DNA of 64,000 nt from JBBQAA01 sp038276395 (GTDB lineage: Bacteria > Actinomycetota > Thermoleophilia > Solirubrobacterales > Solirubrobacteraceae), in assembly GCA_038276395.1 (NCBI GenBank), contig JBBQAA010000030.1, positions 1 to 64,000 of the forward strand. The letters run 5' to 3'. Numbering within the stretch: position 1 is the first letter of the stretch; each line of letters begins with the position of its first letter. The translations under genes were made by a program, and so were the position numbers. The notes beneath the pieces were generated by a model. It was not told where the DNA came from, did no database searches, and worked only from the letters and a program-made list of their open reading frames with translations. Below, in pieces: positions 39,732-48,597 of this stretch.

Positions 39732-41405
39732 CCTGCGAAGCGCCGACTCCGTGCCGCCGAGCGACCCGGGGCCGGCGTAGCCCGCCGGCCCGCGGACGCT
39801 GCGGGCGGGCAGCCCGGCTCCCGTGTGCCGGCCGGCGGGGGCGGGCGCGGCGCGCAGGGCGAGCGCGAGGGCGGAGGCGAGGGCGCCGGCCACGAGGCTC
39901 CACAGGAGCGCCGCGGAGAGCGGGACGACGCCGCCCGCCAGGGCGAGGACCGTCGTCCACGCGAGGCCGAGCGGGGGCAGCCCGAAGATGCGCGCGTAGC
40001 CGAGGGCCAGGAGGGCGAAGGGCAGCGCGCCGAGGAGCAGGAGCGCCACCCGGGCGGCGAGCCGCGGCCGGGTCTCGGGCGCGACGGCGAGGAGCCACAG
40101 GTGCAGCGCGAGGGCGGCGAGCCCGCCGGCGTAGGGATTGCCGAGCCACAGTCCCACCGCCCCCGCGAGGCCGACCCCGAGCACGCCGAGGGCGCCGGCG
40201 GCGGCGTCGGCGGGCACGGCGAGGTGAAGGACGCGCCGCGCCAGCGGGCGGCGGGCGAGCAAGGTCAGCGCCAGCAGGGCGAGGAGCCCCGCGAGCGTGG
40301 CGAGGCCGCGGGAGCCGGCGGGAACGGTGAGCGCCGTCGGCGCGGCGCGGAGCGCACCGAGCGCACCGAGCGCGCGCACGAGCAGCGCGCAGAGGGCAAA
40401 GGGCAGCGCACCCGCCAGCGCCCAGGCGAGCCAGCGCTCGGCCGCGCCGCGGCGGCGGCGCACGCGGGCGAACCCGTCGACGAAGGCGAGGAGGAGGGGC
40501 AGGAGGAGCGCGCCCGAGAGCACGCGGACCGCCCACTCGGGAACGACCTTCCCCGAGAGCACGAAGCTCCGCACCGGGGCGGCGGACGCCGGGGCGTGGT
40601 CGAGCGCGGTGGCCGCGCGCAGGATCCCCCGGCCGAAGGCATCGAGGGTGGCCGCGTCGCCCGGACCGCGGGCGCGCGCGCCGCGCTCACCACCCGAGGA
40701 GACGAGCACGGCGGGCACGCCGCCGTCGAGCAGGGGGCCCTGCCCCCCGAGAGTGAGCGGCAGCGCCAGGCGGCCGAGCTGCTCCCCGAGCCCGGAGGCG
40801 CCCGGGGGCCGCCCGGTCTCGAGCCGAAGGGCGGACTCCACCGTGCGCCGCAGACCGAGGGGCGCGAGCTCGGCGCCGTCGCTGAAGGGCACGACGAAGG
40901 GCGGCCGCTCGGGCCCCGCCCCGAGCGCACCGATGAGGAGCGCCGCGTCGACCGGGCCGCCCAGGTGCCCGAGCAGCGGCGCGGTCGCGCTGCCCGCGTC
41001 GCTCCCGGCCACCGAGCCGAGCACGAGCGTCCGCGAGAGGGTCCGGCCCCCGAGCACCGCGCCGAGCTCGAGCAGCGCGGCGGTGGCCGAGGACGAGCGG
41101 CGGTCGGCGAGCAGGACGACCCGCGAGGAGGAGAAGCCCGTGCGCTCGGCGAGCACCGTGCGCCCAGGGCCCGAACCGAGGGTCCGGACCCGGAACCCGG
41201 CGGCGCCGAGCCGCCGGGCGACCGCGGGCGCCGTGGGGTCGCGCGCGAACCCGCGCGCGAGCACCAGCGCGGCGCGGCCGTCGAAGGCCTGGGCGGAGAG
41301 CGAGCTCGTGGCCGGTGCCGGGGACTCCCGCAGGGAGAAGGCCACGAGCACGAGCACGAACAGCGCGGGAACCCAGCCCGCCCGGTAGATGCGGGTGTCG
41401 AGCAT
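39729..41405 (-). CDS. Large membrane protein with degenerate M28-like peptidase domain
   Basis: 558 aa. One N-terminal helix (about 9-25), an extracytoplasmic domain to about residue 300, then seven or so membrane helices. The soluble domain follows the M28 aminopeptidase pattern (ALVLARGF, SSSRVVLLADRRSSSATAALLELGAVL, TLVLGSVAGSDAGSAGA-like stretch, GVPAVLVSSGGERG). The HxD zinc motif is absent (LADRRSS), so hydrolytic activity is doubtful. The overall plan recalls GPI-transamidase-subunit/M28-like membrane proteins. It lies directly upstream of the sortase. Start ATG 41405, and a longer reading from 41498 runs into the response-regulator promoter. Confidence 0.65.
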   Translation of the reverse strand: MLDTRIYRAGWVPALFVLVLVAFSLRESPAPATSSLSAQAFDGRAALVLARGFARDPTAPAVARRLGAAGFRVRTLGSGPGRTVLAERTGFSSSRVVLLADRRSSSATAALLELGAVLGGRTLSRTLVLGSVAGSDAGSATAPLLGHLGGPVDAALLIGALGAGPERPPFVVPFSDGAELAPLGLRRTVESALRLETGRPPGASGLGEQLGRLALPLTLGGQGPLLDGGVPAVLVSSGGERGARARGPGDAATLDAFGRGILRAATALDHAPASAAPVRSFVLSGKVVPEWAVRVLSGALLLPLLLAFVDGFARVRRRRGAAERWLAWALAGALPFALCALLVRALGALGALRAAPTALTVPAGSRGLATLAGLLALLALTLLARRPLARRVLHLAVPADAAAGALGVLGVGLAGAVGLWLGNPYAGGLAALALHLWLLAVAPETRPRLAARVALLLLGALPFALLALGYARIFGLPPLGLAWTTVLALAGGVVPLSAALLWSLVAGALASALALALRAAPAPAGRHTGAGLPARSVRGPAGYAGPGSLGGTESALRR

Positions 41406-41414
41406 CGGCGCCTC

Positions 41415-41421
41415 TACCCTA
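41415..41421. promoter_or_regulatory. Divergent -10 elements in CTCTA-CCC-TAGAG
   Basis: Plus-strand TACCCT (41415-41420) points to the response regulator. Minus-strand TAGGGT (41421-41416) points to the membrane protein, whose ATG is 11 bases away. The surrounding inverted repeat CTCTA/TAGAG is at 41413-41425. Confidence 0.45.
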
Positions 41422-41453
41422 GAGGAGCCCTCGCGGCACCTCGATCCCGACGC

Positions 41454-42167
41454 ATGGCCGACCGCGCCGCCCGCATCCTCCTCGTCGACGACGAGCAATC
41501 CCTCCAGACCCTGCTCTCGTTCCCGCTACGCCGGGACGGCTACGAGGTCGTGCAGGCCGAGGACGGCCGCGCCGCGCTCGAGGCGTTCCGGTCGGGCCCG
41601 TTCGACCTCGTCGTGCTCGACCTCATGCTGCCGAAGCTCGACGGCCTCGAGGTCTGCCGGCGCCTGCGCGCGAGCTCGGCGGTCCCCATCATCATGCTGA
41701 CCGCAAAGTCCGAGGAGATCGACAAGGTTCTCGGGCTCGAGCTCGGCGCCGACGACTACATCACGAAGCCCTTCTCGCTGCGGGAGTTCCGCTCGCGGGT
41801 CAAGGCGGCGCTCCGCCGCGCGGAGATGACCCGCACGGCGGCGGCGGCGGGCGAGGACGCGGCCATCGAGCGCCACGGCCTGCGCCTCGATCCCGCCAAG
41901 CGGGCGGTCCACGTGCACGGTGAGCCGGTCACGCTCACCTTCGTCGAGTTCGAGATCCTCTGCGCGCTCGCCCGGAGCCCGGGCCGGGTCTTCACCCGCG
42001 ACATGCTGCTCTCCCGGGTCTGGGGGGACTCGGCCTTCCGCGACCCGCGCACGGTCGACGTCCACATCCGCCACCTGCGCGAGAAGCTCGAGTCAGACCC
42101 CAAGGCGCCCGAGTTCATCTTCACCGTGCGCGGCGTCGGCTACTCGTTCCGCGACACCGAGGGCTGA
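41454..42167 (+). CDS. OmpR/PhoB-family response regulator
   Basis: 237 aa. The receiver domain has DDE near residue 12, phospho-acceptor Asp56 in VVLDLMLP and Lys in YITKPF. The winged-helix domain has TLTFVEFEILCALARSPGRVFTRDMLL and RTVDVHIRHLREKLE. It pairs with the histidine kinase that starts two bases after its stop. Confidence 0.94.
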   Translation: MADRAARILLVDDEQSLQTLLSFPLRRDGYEVVQAEDGRAALEAFRSGPFDLVVLDLMLPKLDGLEVCRRLRASSAVPIIMLTAKSEEIDKVLGLELGADDYITKPFSLREFRSRVKAALRRAEMTRTAAAAGEDAAIERHGLRLDPAKRAVHVHGEPVTLTFVEFEILCALARSPGRVFTRDMLLSRVWGDSAFRDPRTVDVHIRHLREKLESDPKAPEFIFTVRGVGYSFRDTEG

Positions 42168-42168
42168 G

Positions 42169-43581
42169 ATGGCGAGGCTCCGCCTGCGCTCGATCCGGGC
42201 GCGCGGGACCGTGCTCGTCTTCGCGATCGCCGCCGCCGCGGTCGGCGGGGTCTACCTCTACGTCGTCCCCCACCTGCGCACGCGTCTCGTCTCCGAGCGC
42301 CTGGCGGCGCTCGACTCGGCCGGGGAGCGCTACGGCGACCGCGTCGGGCGCACCCTCGAGAGCGACCTGACCCAGCGCCAGGTCAGGGCCCGCGTGCGCG
42401 CCGCCGCGGCGGCCACCGCGATGCGCGTCACCCTGCTGCGCGTGGGCGCGGCCGACGCGCAGCCCCAGACAAGCGTCGTGGCCGACTCCGCCGGCTCGGG
42501 CGCCACGGGCCAACTCGCCTTCGCGCCCGCCCTCGCCGCTGCCCGAAGCGGGCGGCCGGTGACGGACACCGAGCAGGCGCGGGCGGGCGGGCAGTGGGGC
42601 GAGGCGGCCCGCCCGTTCCGGTTCGATGGGCAGGTCAAGGCGGTGACGGTCTTCTCGGCGCCGCTCTCAGACGTGCAGCGCACGGTGACCGTCGTGCGGC
42701 GGCGGATCCTCGCCGCCGGCGGCCTCGCGCTGCTCTTCGCCATCCTCGCCGGCTACGTCGTCGCGCGGGCGCTCTCGCGACGGATCCAGCGCCTCGAGCG
42801 CGCCGCGGAGGCGATCACGGCGGGGGAGTTCTCCCGCCCGATCGACGTCGACTCCGACGACGAGCTCGGCCAGCTCACGCTCGCCTTCAACGAGATGCAG
42901 CGCCAGCTCTCAGAGCTCGACTCGGCCCGCAAGCGCTTCATCGCCACGGCCTCGCACGAGCTGCGCACGCCGCTCTTCTCGCTCGGCGGCTTCGTCGAGC
43001 TGCTCGAGGACGAGGAGCTCTCCGACGAGGAGCGCGCGCGCTTCCTCGCCCAGATCGGCGAGCAGGTCGAGCGGCTGCGCAAGCTCTCGGTCGACCTGCT
43101 CGACCTCTCGCGCCTGGAGGCCGGCTCGCTGGAGCTGCACGAGGAGCCGGTGGATCTGGCCGAGCTGTCGCGCAGCGTGGCCGCCGAGTTCGAGCCCGCG
43201 CTCTTCCGACACGATTCTCACCTGGAGCTCAGGTTCGGGCGCGATCCTTCCGAGGCCTCCACCGATCCGCTCCGCCTCGCCCAGCTCTTGCGCATCCTCA
43301 TCGACAACGCCCTCACCCACACCCCGCCGGGGACCGACATCGTCGTCACCACCGCGCGGTCCGACGGCCGCCTGAAGCTGGCGGTGCGGGACGCGGGCCC
43401 GGGCATCCCGCGGACCGACATGCCTAGGATCTTCGACCCCTTCTTCACCTCGAACGACACCCGCGGCTCCGGTCTCGGCCTCGCGATCGCCTCCGAGCTC
43501 GCCGAGCGCATGGACGGGAGCATCGGCGTCGAGTCCCGCCCCGGCCGCACGACCTTCACCCTGGAGCTTCCCGTCGCATGA
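42169..43581 (+). CDS. Membrane sensor histidine kinase
   Basis: 470 aa. Helix 1 is about 13-33, an extracytoplasmic sensor of about 145 residues follows, and helix 2 is about 180-200, then HAMP. HisKA carries His263 in ATASHELRTPLFSL. HATPase boxes are LIDNALTHTPPGT, VRDAGPGIP and GSGLGLAIASEL. Coupling to the adjacent HtrA protease suggests envelope stress sensing (inference). It overlaps htrA by four bases. Confidence 0.94.
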   Translation: MARLRLRSIRARGTVLVFAIAAAAVGGVYLYVVPHLRTRLVSERLAALDSAGERYGDRVGRTLESDLTQRQVRARVRAAAAATAMRVTLLRVGAADAQPQTSVVADSAGSGATGQLAFAPALAAARSGRPVTDTEQARAGGQWGEAARPFRFDGQVKAVTVFSAPLSDVQRTVTVVRRRILAAGGLALLFAILAGYVVARALSRRIQRLERAAEAITAGEFSRPIDVDSDDELGQLTLAFNEMQRQLSELDSARKRFIATASHELRTPLFSLGGFVELLEDEELSDEERARFLAQIGEQVERLRKLSVDLLDLSRLEAGSLELHEEPVDLAELSRSVAAEFEPALFRHDSHLELRFGRDPSEASTDPLRLAQLLRILIDNALTHTPPGTDIVVTTARSDGRLKLAVRDAGPGIPRTDMPRIFDPFFTSNDTRGSGLGLAIASELAERMDGSIGVESRPGRTTFTLELPVA

Positions 43582-44810
43582 CCCGTTCCCTCTCCCCCGT
43601 CGCGGCCCTCGTGGCCGCCCTCGCCCTCGCCCTCGCCGGGTGCGGCGGATCCTCGAACCCCTCCACCGCCGCGGGGGGCACGACCACGGTGACCCGGACG
43701 GTCAACGAGGCCGCGGCGAGCACGACCACGGCCGCGCCCGCCCGCGGCATCGACGCGAATCAGATCTACAAGCAGGAGGGGCCGGGCGTCGTCACCGTCG
43801 TCTCGTTCTTCCGCGCCTCGGGGATCGGGGGCCTGCTCGGCGGGGGCGGGGGCGGCGGTGGCGGCGGTGGCGCGCAGGAGGGCGTCGGCACCGGCTTCGT
43901 GCTCAACGACCGCGGCGAGATCGCCACGAACGCCCACGTCGTCACCTCGGGCAGCGGGCGCAGCCTCGTCAAGGCCCAGCGGGTCTACGTGCGCTTCGCC
44001 GACATGAACGAGGTGCCGGCCACGATCGTCGGCTTCGACCCCAACGCGGACGTCGCGCTGCTGAAGATCGACCCGAGCGGGCTGAAGCTCCACCCGCTGG
44101 CCCTCGGGCAGTCGAACAACCTCGTGGTCGGCTCGCCGGTGGCGGCAATCGGCTCGCCGTTCGACGAGCCTCAGTCGCTGTCGGTGGGCGTCATCTCCGC
44201 CACCAACCGCGACATCGACTCGCTGAACGGGACCTTCCAGATCCCCGGCGCCATCCAGACCGACGCCGCGATCAACCACGGCAACTCGGGCGGCCCGCTG
44301 ATCGACGCCGAGGGCCGGGTGCTCGGGATCAACTCCCAGATCCAGTCCACGGGCGGCGGCGGCGAGGGCGTCGGCTTCGCCGTCCCCATCGACCTCGTCA
44401 AGCGCTCGCTGGACCAGCTCCGCGCCGGCGGCAAGGTCTCCTACGGCTACCTCGGCGTCTCCACCGCGGCCCTCTTCCCCCAGCTCGTCAAGCGCTTCAA
44501 CCTGCCCACCGACCAGGGCGTCTGGGTGCAGACGGTGGTCCCCAACGGCCCGGCCGACAAGGCGGGGCTCCAGGCCGGCACGCGCACGCAGACCTTCCAG
44601 ACCGAGCGCGTCTCGGTCGGCGGGGACATCATCACCGCCGTCGACGGCAAGGCGCTCGAGGGCGCCGCGGACCTGAACCGGGTCATCGGCGGTCATAAGG
44701 CCGGCGACACGGTGACGCTCACGATCTACCGCGGCCAGAGGAAGATGGACATCAAGGTCAAGCTCGCCGAGCGCCCGCTGGCGGCGGCGTCACCGAGCGC
44801 GGGGCCGTAG
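43578..44810 (+). CDS. HtrA/DegP-like trypsin-family serine protease lipoprotein with PDZ domain
   Basis: 410 aa. Lipobox LALAGC gives a lipid anchor, followed by a Thr-rich linker and a run of 11 Gly at about 88-98 just before the protease fold. The catalytic triad is His120 (TNAHVV), Asp158 (NADVALLKI) and Ser237 (GNSGGPL). The PDZ domain begins about residue 310 (YGYLGVST). It is an extracytoplasmic quality-control protease, third gene of the two-component operon. The Gly run, encoded by GGC/GGG repeats, is a likely slippage site. Confidence 0.93.
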   Translation: MTRSLSPVAALVAALALALAGCGGSSNPSTAAGGTTTVTRTVNEAAASTTTAAPARGIDANQIYKQEGPGVVTVVSFFRASGIGGLLGGGGGGGGGGGAQEGVGTGFVLNDRGEIATNAHVVTSGSGRSLVKAQRVYVRFADMNEVPATIVGFDPNADVALLKIDPSGLKLHPLALGQSNNLVVGSPVAAIGSPFDEPQSLSVGVISATNRDIDSLNGTFQIPGAIQTDAAINHGNSGGPLIDAEGRVLGINSQIQSTGGGGEGVGFAVPIDLVKRSLDQLRAGGKVSYGYLGVSTAALFPQLVKRFNLPTDQGVWVQTVVPNGPADKAGLQAGTRTQTFQTERVSVGGDIITAVDGKALEGAADLNRVIGGHKAGDTVTLTIYRGQRKMDIKVKLAERPLAAASPSAGP

Positions 44811-44821
44811 GCTCGCGGGGC

Positions 44822-44864
44822 GTTTCCGCACTTAAGGGCGCCAGAGGACCACAAGTGCGGGAAC
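44822..44864 (+). terminator. 12-bp inverted repeat after htrA
   Basis: Arms GTTTCCGCACTT (44822-44833) and AAGTGCGGGAAC (44853-44864) pair fully, with one G-U, around a 19-base loop. It lies between htrA and the TreT promoter. There is no T tract, so it could be a terminator or an operator. Confidence 0.5.
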
Positions 44865-44893
44865 GGCCGAGCTCGTCCTCGTCCGGCCCCGGC

Positions 44894-44899
44894 TACATT
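44894..44899 (+). promoter_or_regulatory. -10 hexamer of the trehalose synthase gene
   Basis: TACATT ends nine bases before GTG 44908, with no ribosome-binding site between. Confidence 0.45.
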
Positions 44900-44907
44900 C
44901 CCGCGCC

Positions 44908-46143
44908 GTGCTGCAGAGCGTCCTCACCGGAACGAAGAACCTCTCTGACTACACGCACATCGTCGGCCGGGCCAACGCCGAGGAGATCCGGGCGCTGGCC
45001 GAGCCGCTCCGGGGCAAGCGCGTGCTCCACGTCTCGGCCACGGCCTTCGGCGGCGGCGTCTCCGAGATCCTCTTCACGCTCGTCCCGCTCATGCGCGACG
45101 TCGGGCTCGACGTCGATTGGCAGGTGATCTACGGCCGCGAGGAGTTCTACAACGCGACGAAGCTCATGCACAACGCCCTGCAGGGCGCGCCCGACGACCT
45201 GACCGAGGAGCAGTGGGCGACCTGGCGGCGCTACAACGACATGAACGCCAAGGAGCTCTCGAGCGACTGGGACATCTGCGTCGTCCACGATCCCCAGCCC
45301 GCCGCGCTCTTCGGCCTCGTGCCCGAGAAGGCGCGCCACTGGATATGGCGCTGCCACATAGACCTCTCGACGCCGAACCCCGCGACGATCGACCGCCTGC
45401 GTCCCTACATCGCCGACTACCCGGCCCAGCTCTACCACGTCCCGGCCTACGCGCCCACGGGCCTGAACGGGCAGGTCAACATCGTCCCGCCCGCCATCGA
45501 CCCTCTGGCCCCGAAGAACATGGCCTTCTCCCCCGAGGACGCGATCTACATCTGCGAGCAGTTCGGGATCGACGTCGACCGGCCGCTCATGTGCCAGGTC
45601 TCCCGCTTCGACCCCTGGAAGGACCCGCTCGGCGTGATCGACGCCTACCGCATCGTCAAGGAGAGCCACCCGGACGTGCAGCTCGCGCTCGTCGGCTCGA
45701 TGGCCTCCGACGACCCCGAGGGCTGGGACTTCTTCAACGCCACGATCGCCCACGCGGGCAGCGACCCCGACATCCACATCCTCAACAACTTCAACAACGT
45801 CGGCGCGATCGAGGTCAACGCCTTCCAGTCCCACGCCGACGTGCTGATCCAGAAGTCCACACGCGAGGGCTTCGGCCTGACCGTGACGGAGGCGATCTGG
45901 AAGGCGCGGCCCTTCATCGGCGGCGACGTCGGCGGCATCCCGCTGCAGATCAAGGACGGCGAGTCGGGCTTCCTCGTCTCGACGCCCGAGGAGTGCGCAG
46001 ACCGGGCGGCCCGGATCCTCTCCGACCCGGCACTCGGCAAGCAGCTCGGCCTGCGCGGGAAGGAGCACGTGCGGCGCAACTTCCTCACGCCCCGGCTCCT
46101 GCGCGACTACCTGACCATCTTCTCAGAGCTCGAAGCGGGGTAG
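44908..46143 (+). CDS. Trehalose synthase TreT-type GT4 glycosyltransferase
   Basis: 411 aa, two GT-B domains. Family features include VLHVSATAFGGGVSEILFTLVPLMRDVGLDVDW, the central HDPQPAALFGL and WIWRCHIDLSTPN, and the donor site KSTREGFGLTVTEAIWKARPFIGGDVGGIPLQI. TreT links glucose to a nucleotide-glucose to form trehalose directly. The direct successor is a GT20 enzyme, 16 bp away. A related phosphorylase-like GT4 activity cannot be ruled out. Confidence 0.82.
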   Translation: MLQSVLTGTKNLSDYTHIVGRANAEEIRALAEPLRGKRVLHVSATAFGGGVSEILFTLVPLMRDVGLDVDWQVIYGREEFYNATKLMHNALQGAPDDLTEEQWATWRRYNDMNAKELSSDWDICVVHDPQPAALFGLVPEKARHWIWRCHIDLSTPNPATIDRLRPYIADYPAQLYHVPAYAPTGLNGQVNIVPPAIDPLAPKNMAFSPEDAIYICEQFGIDVDRPLMCQVSRFDPWKDPLGVIDAYRIVKESHPDVQLALVGSMASDDPEGWDFFNATIAHAGSDPDIHILNNFNNVGAIEVNAFQSHADVLIQKSTREGFGLTVTEAIWKARPFIGGDVGGIPLQIKDGESGFLVSTPEECADRAARILSDPALGKQLGLRGKEHVRRNFLTPRLLRDYLTIFSELEAG

Positions 46144-46159
46144 TAGGTTCGGCCTGAGA

Positions 46160-47611
46160 ATGGCCGACCGCGCCCCCCTCGTCCTCGTCTCCAACCGCGG
46201 CCCCGTCACCCACGAGGACGACGGGTCGCTCAAGCGCGGCAGCGGCGGGCTCGTGACCGCCCTCACGGGGCTTGCCTCCCACCGCGACGCCGTGTGGATC
46301 GCCTCGGCGATGACCGACCGCGACGCCGAGGTCGCGCGTGAGCACGACGGCGCACCCTTCGAGGTCAGGGCGCCGGGCGGCGGGAGCTACCGCGTGAAGC
46401 TCGTGGCCTCCGACCCCGACGCGTATGACCGCTTCTACAACATCGTCGCCAACCCGCTGCTGTGGTTCATCCAGCACTACCTGTGGGATCTCTCCAACGC
46501 CCCGGACATCCGGCGCGAGGAGATCGAGGCCTTCGAGTTCGGTTACAACGTCGTCAACGACGACCTGGCCCAAGCGGTGCTCCAGGAGATCGAGGGCGAG
46601 CAGGAGCCGGTCGTGATGGTCCACGACTACCACCTCTACACGCTGCCCGCCGTCATCCGGCGCGAGCGGCCGGACGCCTTCCTGCACCACTTCGTCCACA
46701 TCCCGTGGACCCAGCCGGACGCGTGGGTTGTGCTCCCGGCGGCGATCCGCCGGGAGCTCTTCGACGGGATCCTGTCGAACGACATCGTCGGCTTCCACAC
46801 CCGGGCGTACCGGCGGAACTTCCTGCAGTGCTGCCGGGACCTCTTCGACCACGAGGTCGACTTCGAGCGGGGGATCGTGCGCTGCGACGGGCGCGAGGTG
46901 TGGGTGCGCGCCTATCCCCTCCCGATCGACGCCGCCGCCACCTGCGCCGTGGCCAAGCGCGAGCGGACCCTGGAGTTCGAGTCAGAGCTCCTCCGTCGGC
47001 GCCGCGAGCACATCATCCTGCGCGTCGATCGCGCCGACCTCTCGAAGAACGTCCTGCGCGGCTTCTCCGCCTTCGACCTGTTCCTCGAGCAGCACCCGGA
47101 GTTCTCCGAGCGCGTCACGTTCATCGCCCAGCTCATGCCCTCCCGCCAGGACATCCCCGAGTACGCGGAGTACCTGGAGCGCATCGAGGCGCTCGTCGCC
47201 GTCGTCAACCACCGTCACGGCACCCCGGACTGGATGCCGATCCAGCTGAAGCTCAGGGACGACCTCGAGGAGGCCGTGGCCTCCTACAAGCAGTACGACG
47301 TCCTGCTCGTCAACGCGATGTTCGACGGGATGAACCTCGTGGCCAAGGAGGGCCCGCTCGTCAACGAGCGCGACGGGGTCTCGATCCTGTCGGAGAACAC
47401 GGGCGCGCATGAGGAGCTCGGCGAGTTCGCGATCTCGGTCAACCCGTTCGACATCCAGGAGCTGGCCGACTCGATCCACGCGGCGCTGACGATGGAGACG
47501 CCGGAGCGCGCGCGGCGGGCGCGGGGCCTGCAGGAGATCGTCACGAGCCGGGACCCGGGCGACTGGATCGACGACCAGCTCGCGGACATCCGTGCCAAGG
47601 CTCGGGAATAG
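46160..47611 (+). CDS. GT20-family trehalose-6-phosphate synthase-like protein
   Basis: 483 aa. OtsA-like features: VLVSNRGPV, SGGLVTAL, VMVHDYHLYTLP, HIPWTQPDAW, GFHTRAYRRNFLQCC and the donor region NAMFDGMNLVAKEGPLVN. The usual VDRLDYxKG reads VDRADLSKN. It is expected to use NDP-glucose, but the phosphosugar acceptor is uncertain and no trehalose-phosphatase gene is in the window. The ATG lies 11 bases after TAGGTT. Confidence 0.82.
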   Translation: MADRAPLVLVSNRGPVTHEDDGSLKRGSGGLVTALTGLASHRDAVWIASAMTDRDAEVAREHDGAPFEVRAPGGGSYRVKLVASDPDAYDRFYNIVANPLLWFIQHYLWDLSNAPDIRREEIEAFEFGYNVVNDDLAQAVLQEIEGEQEPVVMVHDYHLYTLPAVIRRERPDAFLHHFVHIPWTQPDAWVVLPAAIRRELFDGILSNDIVGFHTRAYRRNFLQCCRDLFDHEVDFERGIVRCDGREVWVRAYPLPIDAAATCAVAKRERTLEFESELLRRRREHIILRVDRADLSKNVLRGFSAFDLFLEQHPEFSERVTFIAQLMPSRQDIPEYAEYLERIEALVAVVNHRHGTPDWMPIQLKLRDDLEEAVASYKQYDVLLVNAMFDGMNLVAKEGPLVNERDGVSILSENTGAHEELGEFAISVNPFDIQELADSIHAALTMETPERARRARGLQEIVTSRDPGDWIDDQLADIRAKARE

Positions 47612-47617
47612 GTCGGC

Positions 47618-48028
47618 TCAGCGCTCGAAGCCGAACTCGCCGTTGGGCGAGGCGGGCGCCGGCGCCGTCGGCGGCGCGGGCGGCGGGGGCCGGAGCGAGA
47701 CGGGCACCGGGGCCGGCGCGCGGTGGCGCGGCGGGGGACGCTTCAGTTGGGGGGCTCGGGGCCGCTGACGGTGGGGCCGCGAGAGCCGCCTCCGGTGGGG
47801 CGCACGGGGCCGCGCCGGTCGGGTCGGCCGGGGCGGTCGTCCCCTCCGCGACCGCGCGGCCGGGCGGGGGTGCGCCGGCGCACGCGGATAGGCGACCCAG
47901 GGGACGAGCGGGCGCTCGGCGGAGGGTCCGAGCCCAGCCCCGCCGGGCGTGCCGCCGCGCGGCCAGAGGAGCAGGAGCGCGAGCCCGGCGGCGAGCGCGA
48001 GGGCCTTCAGGACGGTGCTACGCGGCAT
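47618..48028 (-). CDS. Possible Pro/Arg-rich membrane-anchored protein
   Basis: 136 aa. A short basic N-terminus and one helix (LKALALAAGLALLLLWP) precede about 110 residues dominated by Pro, Arg and Ala. GC3 is uneven across the tail, so part of it may be out of frame or non-coding. Its stop is 6 bp from the convergent GT20 stop. No family recognised. Confidence 0.4.
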   Translation of the reverse strand: MPRSTVLKALALAAGLALLLLWPRGGTPGGAGLGPSAERPLVPWVAYPRAPAHPRPAARSRRGRPPRPTRPARPRAPHRRRLSRPHRQRPRAPQLKRPPPRHRAPAPVPVSLRPPPPAPPTAPAPASPNGEFGFER

Positions 48029-48088
48029 GCTCTCCCTAGGTCCGGGCTCGGCACCGCTCGCCCCGCCGCTGCTACCTTGATCCGCCGG

Positions 48089-48442
48089 ATGACCAAGCCG
48101 CCGACCGTCTACGACCTCATGGTGCTGGTGCACTCCGACACCGAGGCCGACCGCCACGAGGAGATCCTCGAGGGCATCCGCACGCGGATCACCGGGGGCG
48201 GCGGCACGCTCGAGATCGAGAACGACTGGGGCGTGCGCCCGACGACCTTCGAGATCGACGGCCACACGGAGGCCTCCTACCACCTCTTCCAGTTCGCCGG
48301 CCCGCCGGCGCTGCTTGAGGATCTCCGCCACTCCCTGCGCATCGCCGACGGGGTCGCGCGGCACCGGATCATCAAGGTCCGCCCGGGCACACCGCCGCCG
48401 CCGGAGGTGCGCCTCGCGTCCGCCGGCGCCGAGTACGAGTAG
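48089..48442 (+). CDS. rpsF: 30S ribosomal protein S6
   Basis: 117 aa. YDLMVLVHSDTEADRHEEILEGI and the ASYHLFQFAG strand fit S6, and rpsF begins the conserved rpsF-ssb-rpsR-rplI block. The C-terminus has a Pro-rich tail. The ATG lies 11 bases after TACCTT. Confidence 0.92.
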   Translation: MTKPPTVYDLMVLVHSDTEADRHEEILEGIRTRITGGGGTLEIENDWGVRPTTFEIDGHTEASYHLFQFAGPPALLEDLRHSLRIADGVARHRIIKVRPGTPPPPEVRLASAGAEYE

Positions 48443-48597
48443 GTCCTGCTCGCCGCGATCGCGGAGCGCGCCGGCGCGCGACTTCGCCACGGCTTCGTGC
48501 CGATTTTGCGACAACTCCGGCGCGTACGGCCACGCCGTCGGGAGGGCAGGCTAGGCTCGCCGCTCAGCTACGAATCTCGCCTTCAGAGGAGGGCCCG
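48443..48597 (+). promoter_or_regulatory. ssb leader with promoter and strong ribosome-binding site
   Basis: TAGGCT (48552-48557) can serve as -10, giving a leader of about 33 bases. The canonical AGAGGAGGG ends six bases before the ssb ATG. This contrasts with the leaderless pattern elsewhere. Upstream of it the segment holds no ORF. Confidence 0.45.

Noticed and set aside
39825..42167. 780-aa plus-strand ORF ending as the response regulator
   Set aside because: Everything before ATG 41454 is antisense to the membrane-protein gene and Glu/Arg/Gly-rich shadow sequence.
43818..43870. GGC/GGG tandem run considered as a microsatellite element
   Set aside because: It is the in-frame poly-Gly linker of the HtrA protease. 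It is noted there as a slippage-prone tract and not as a separate repeat.
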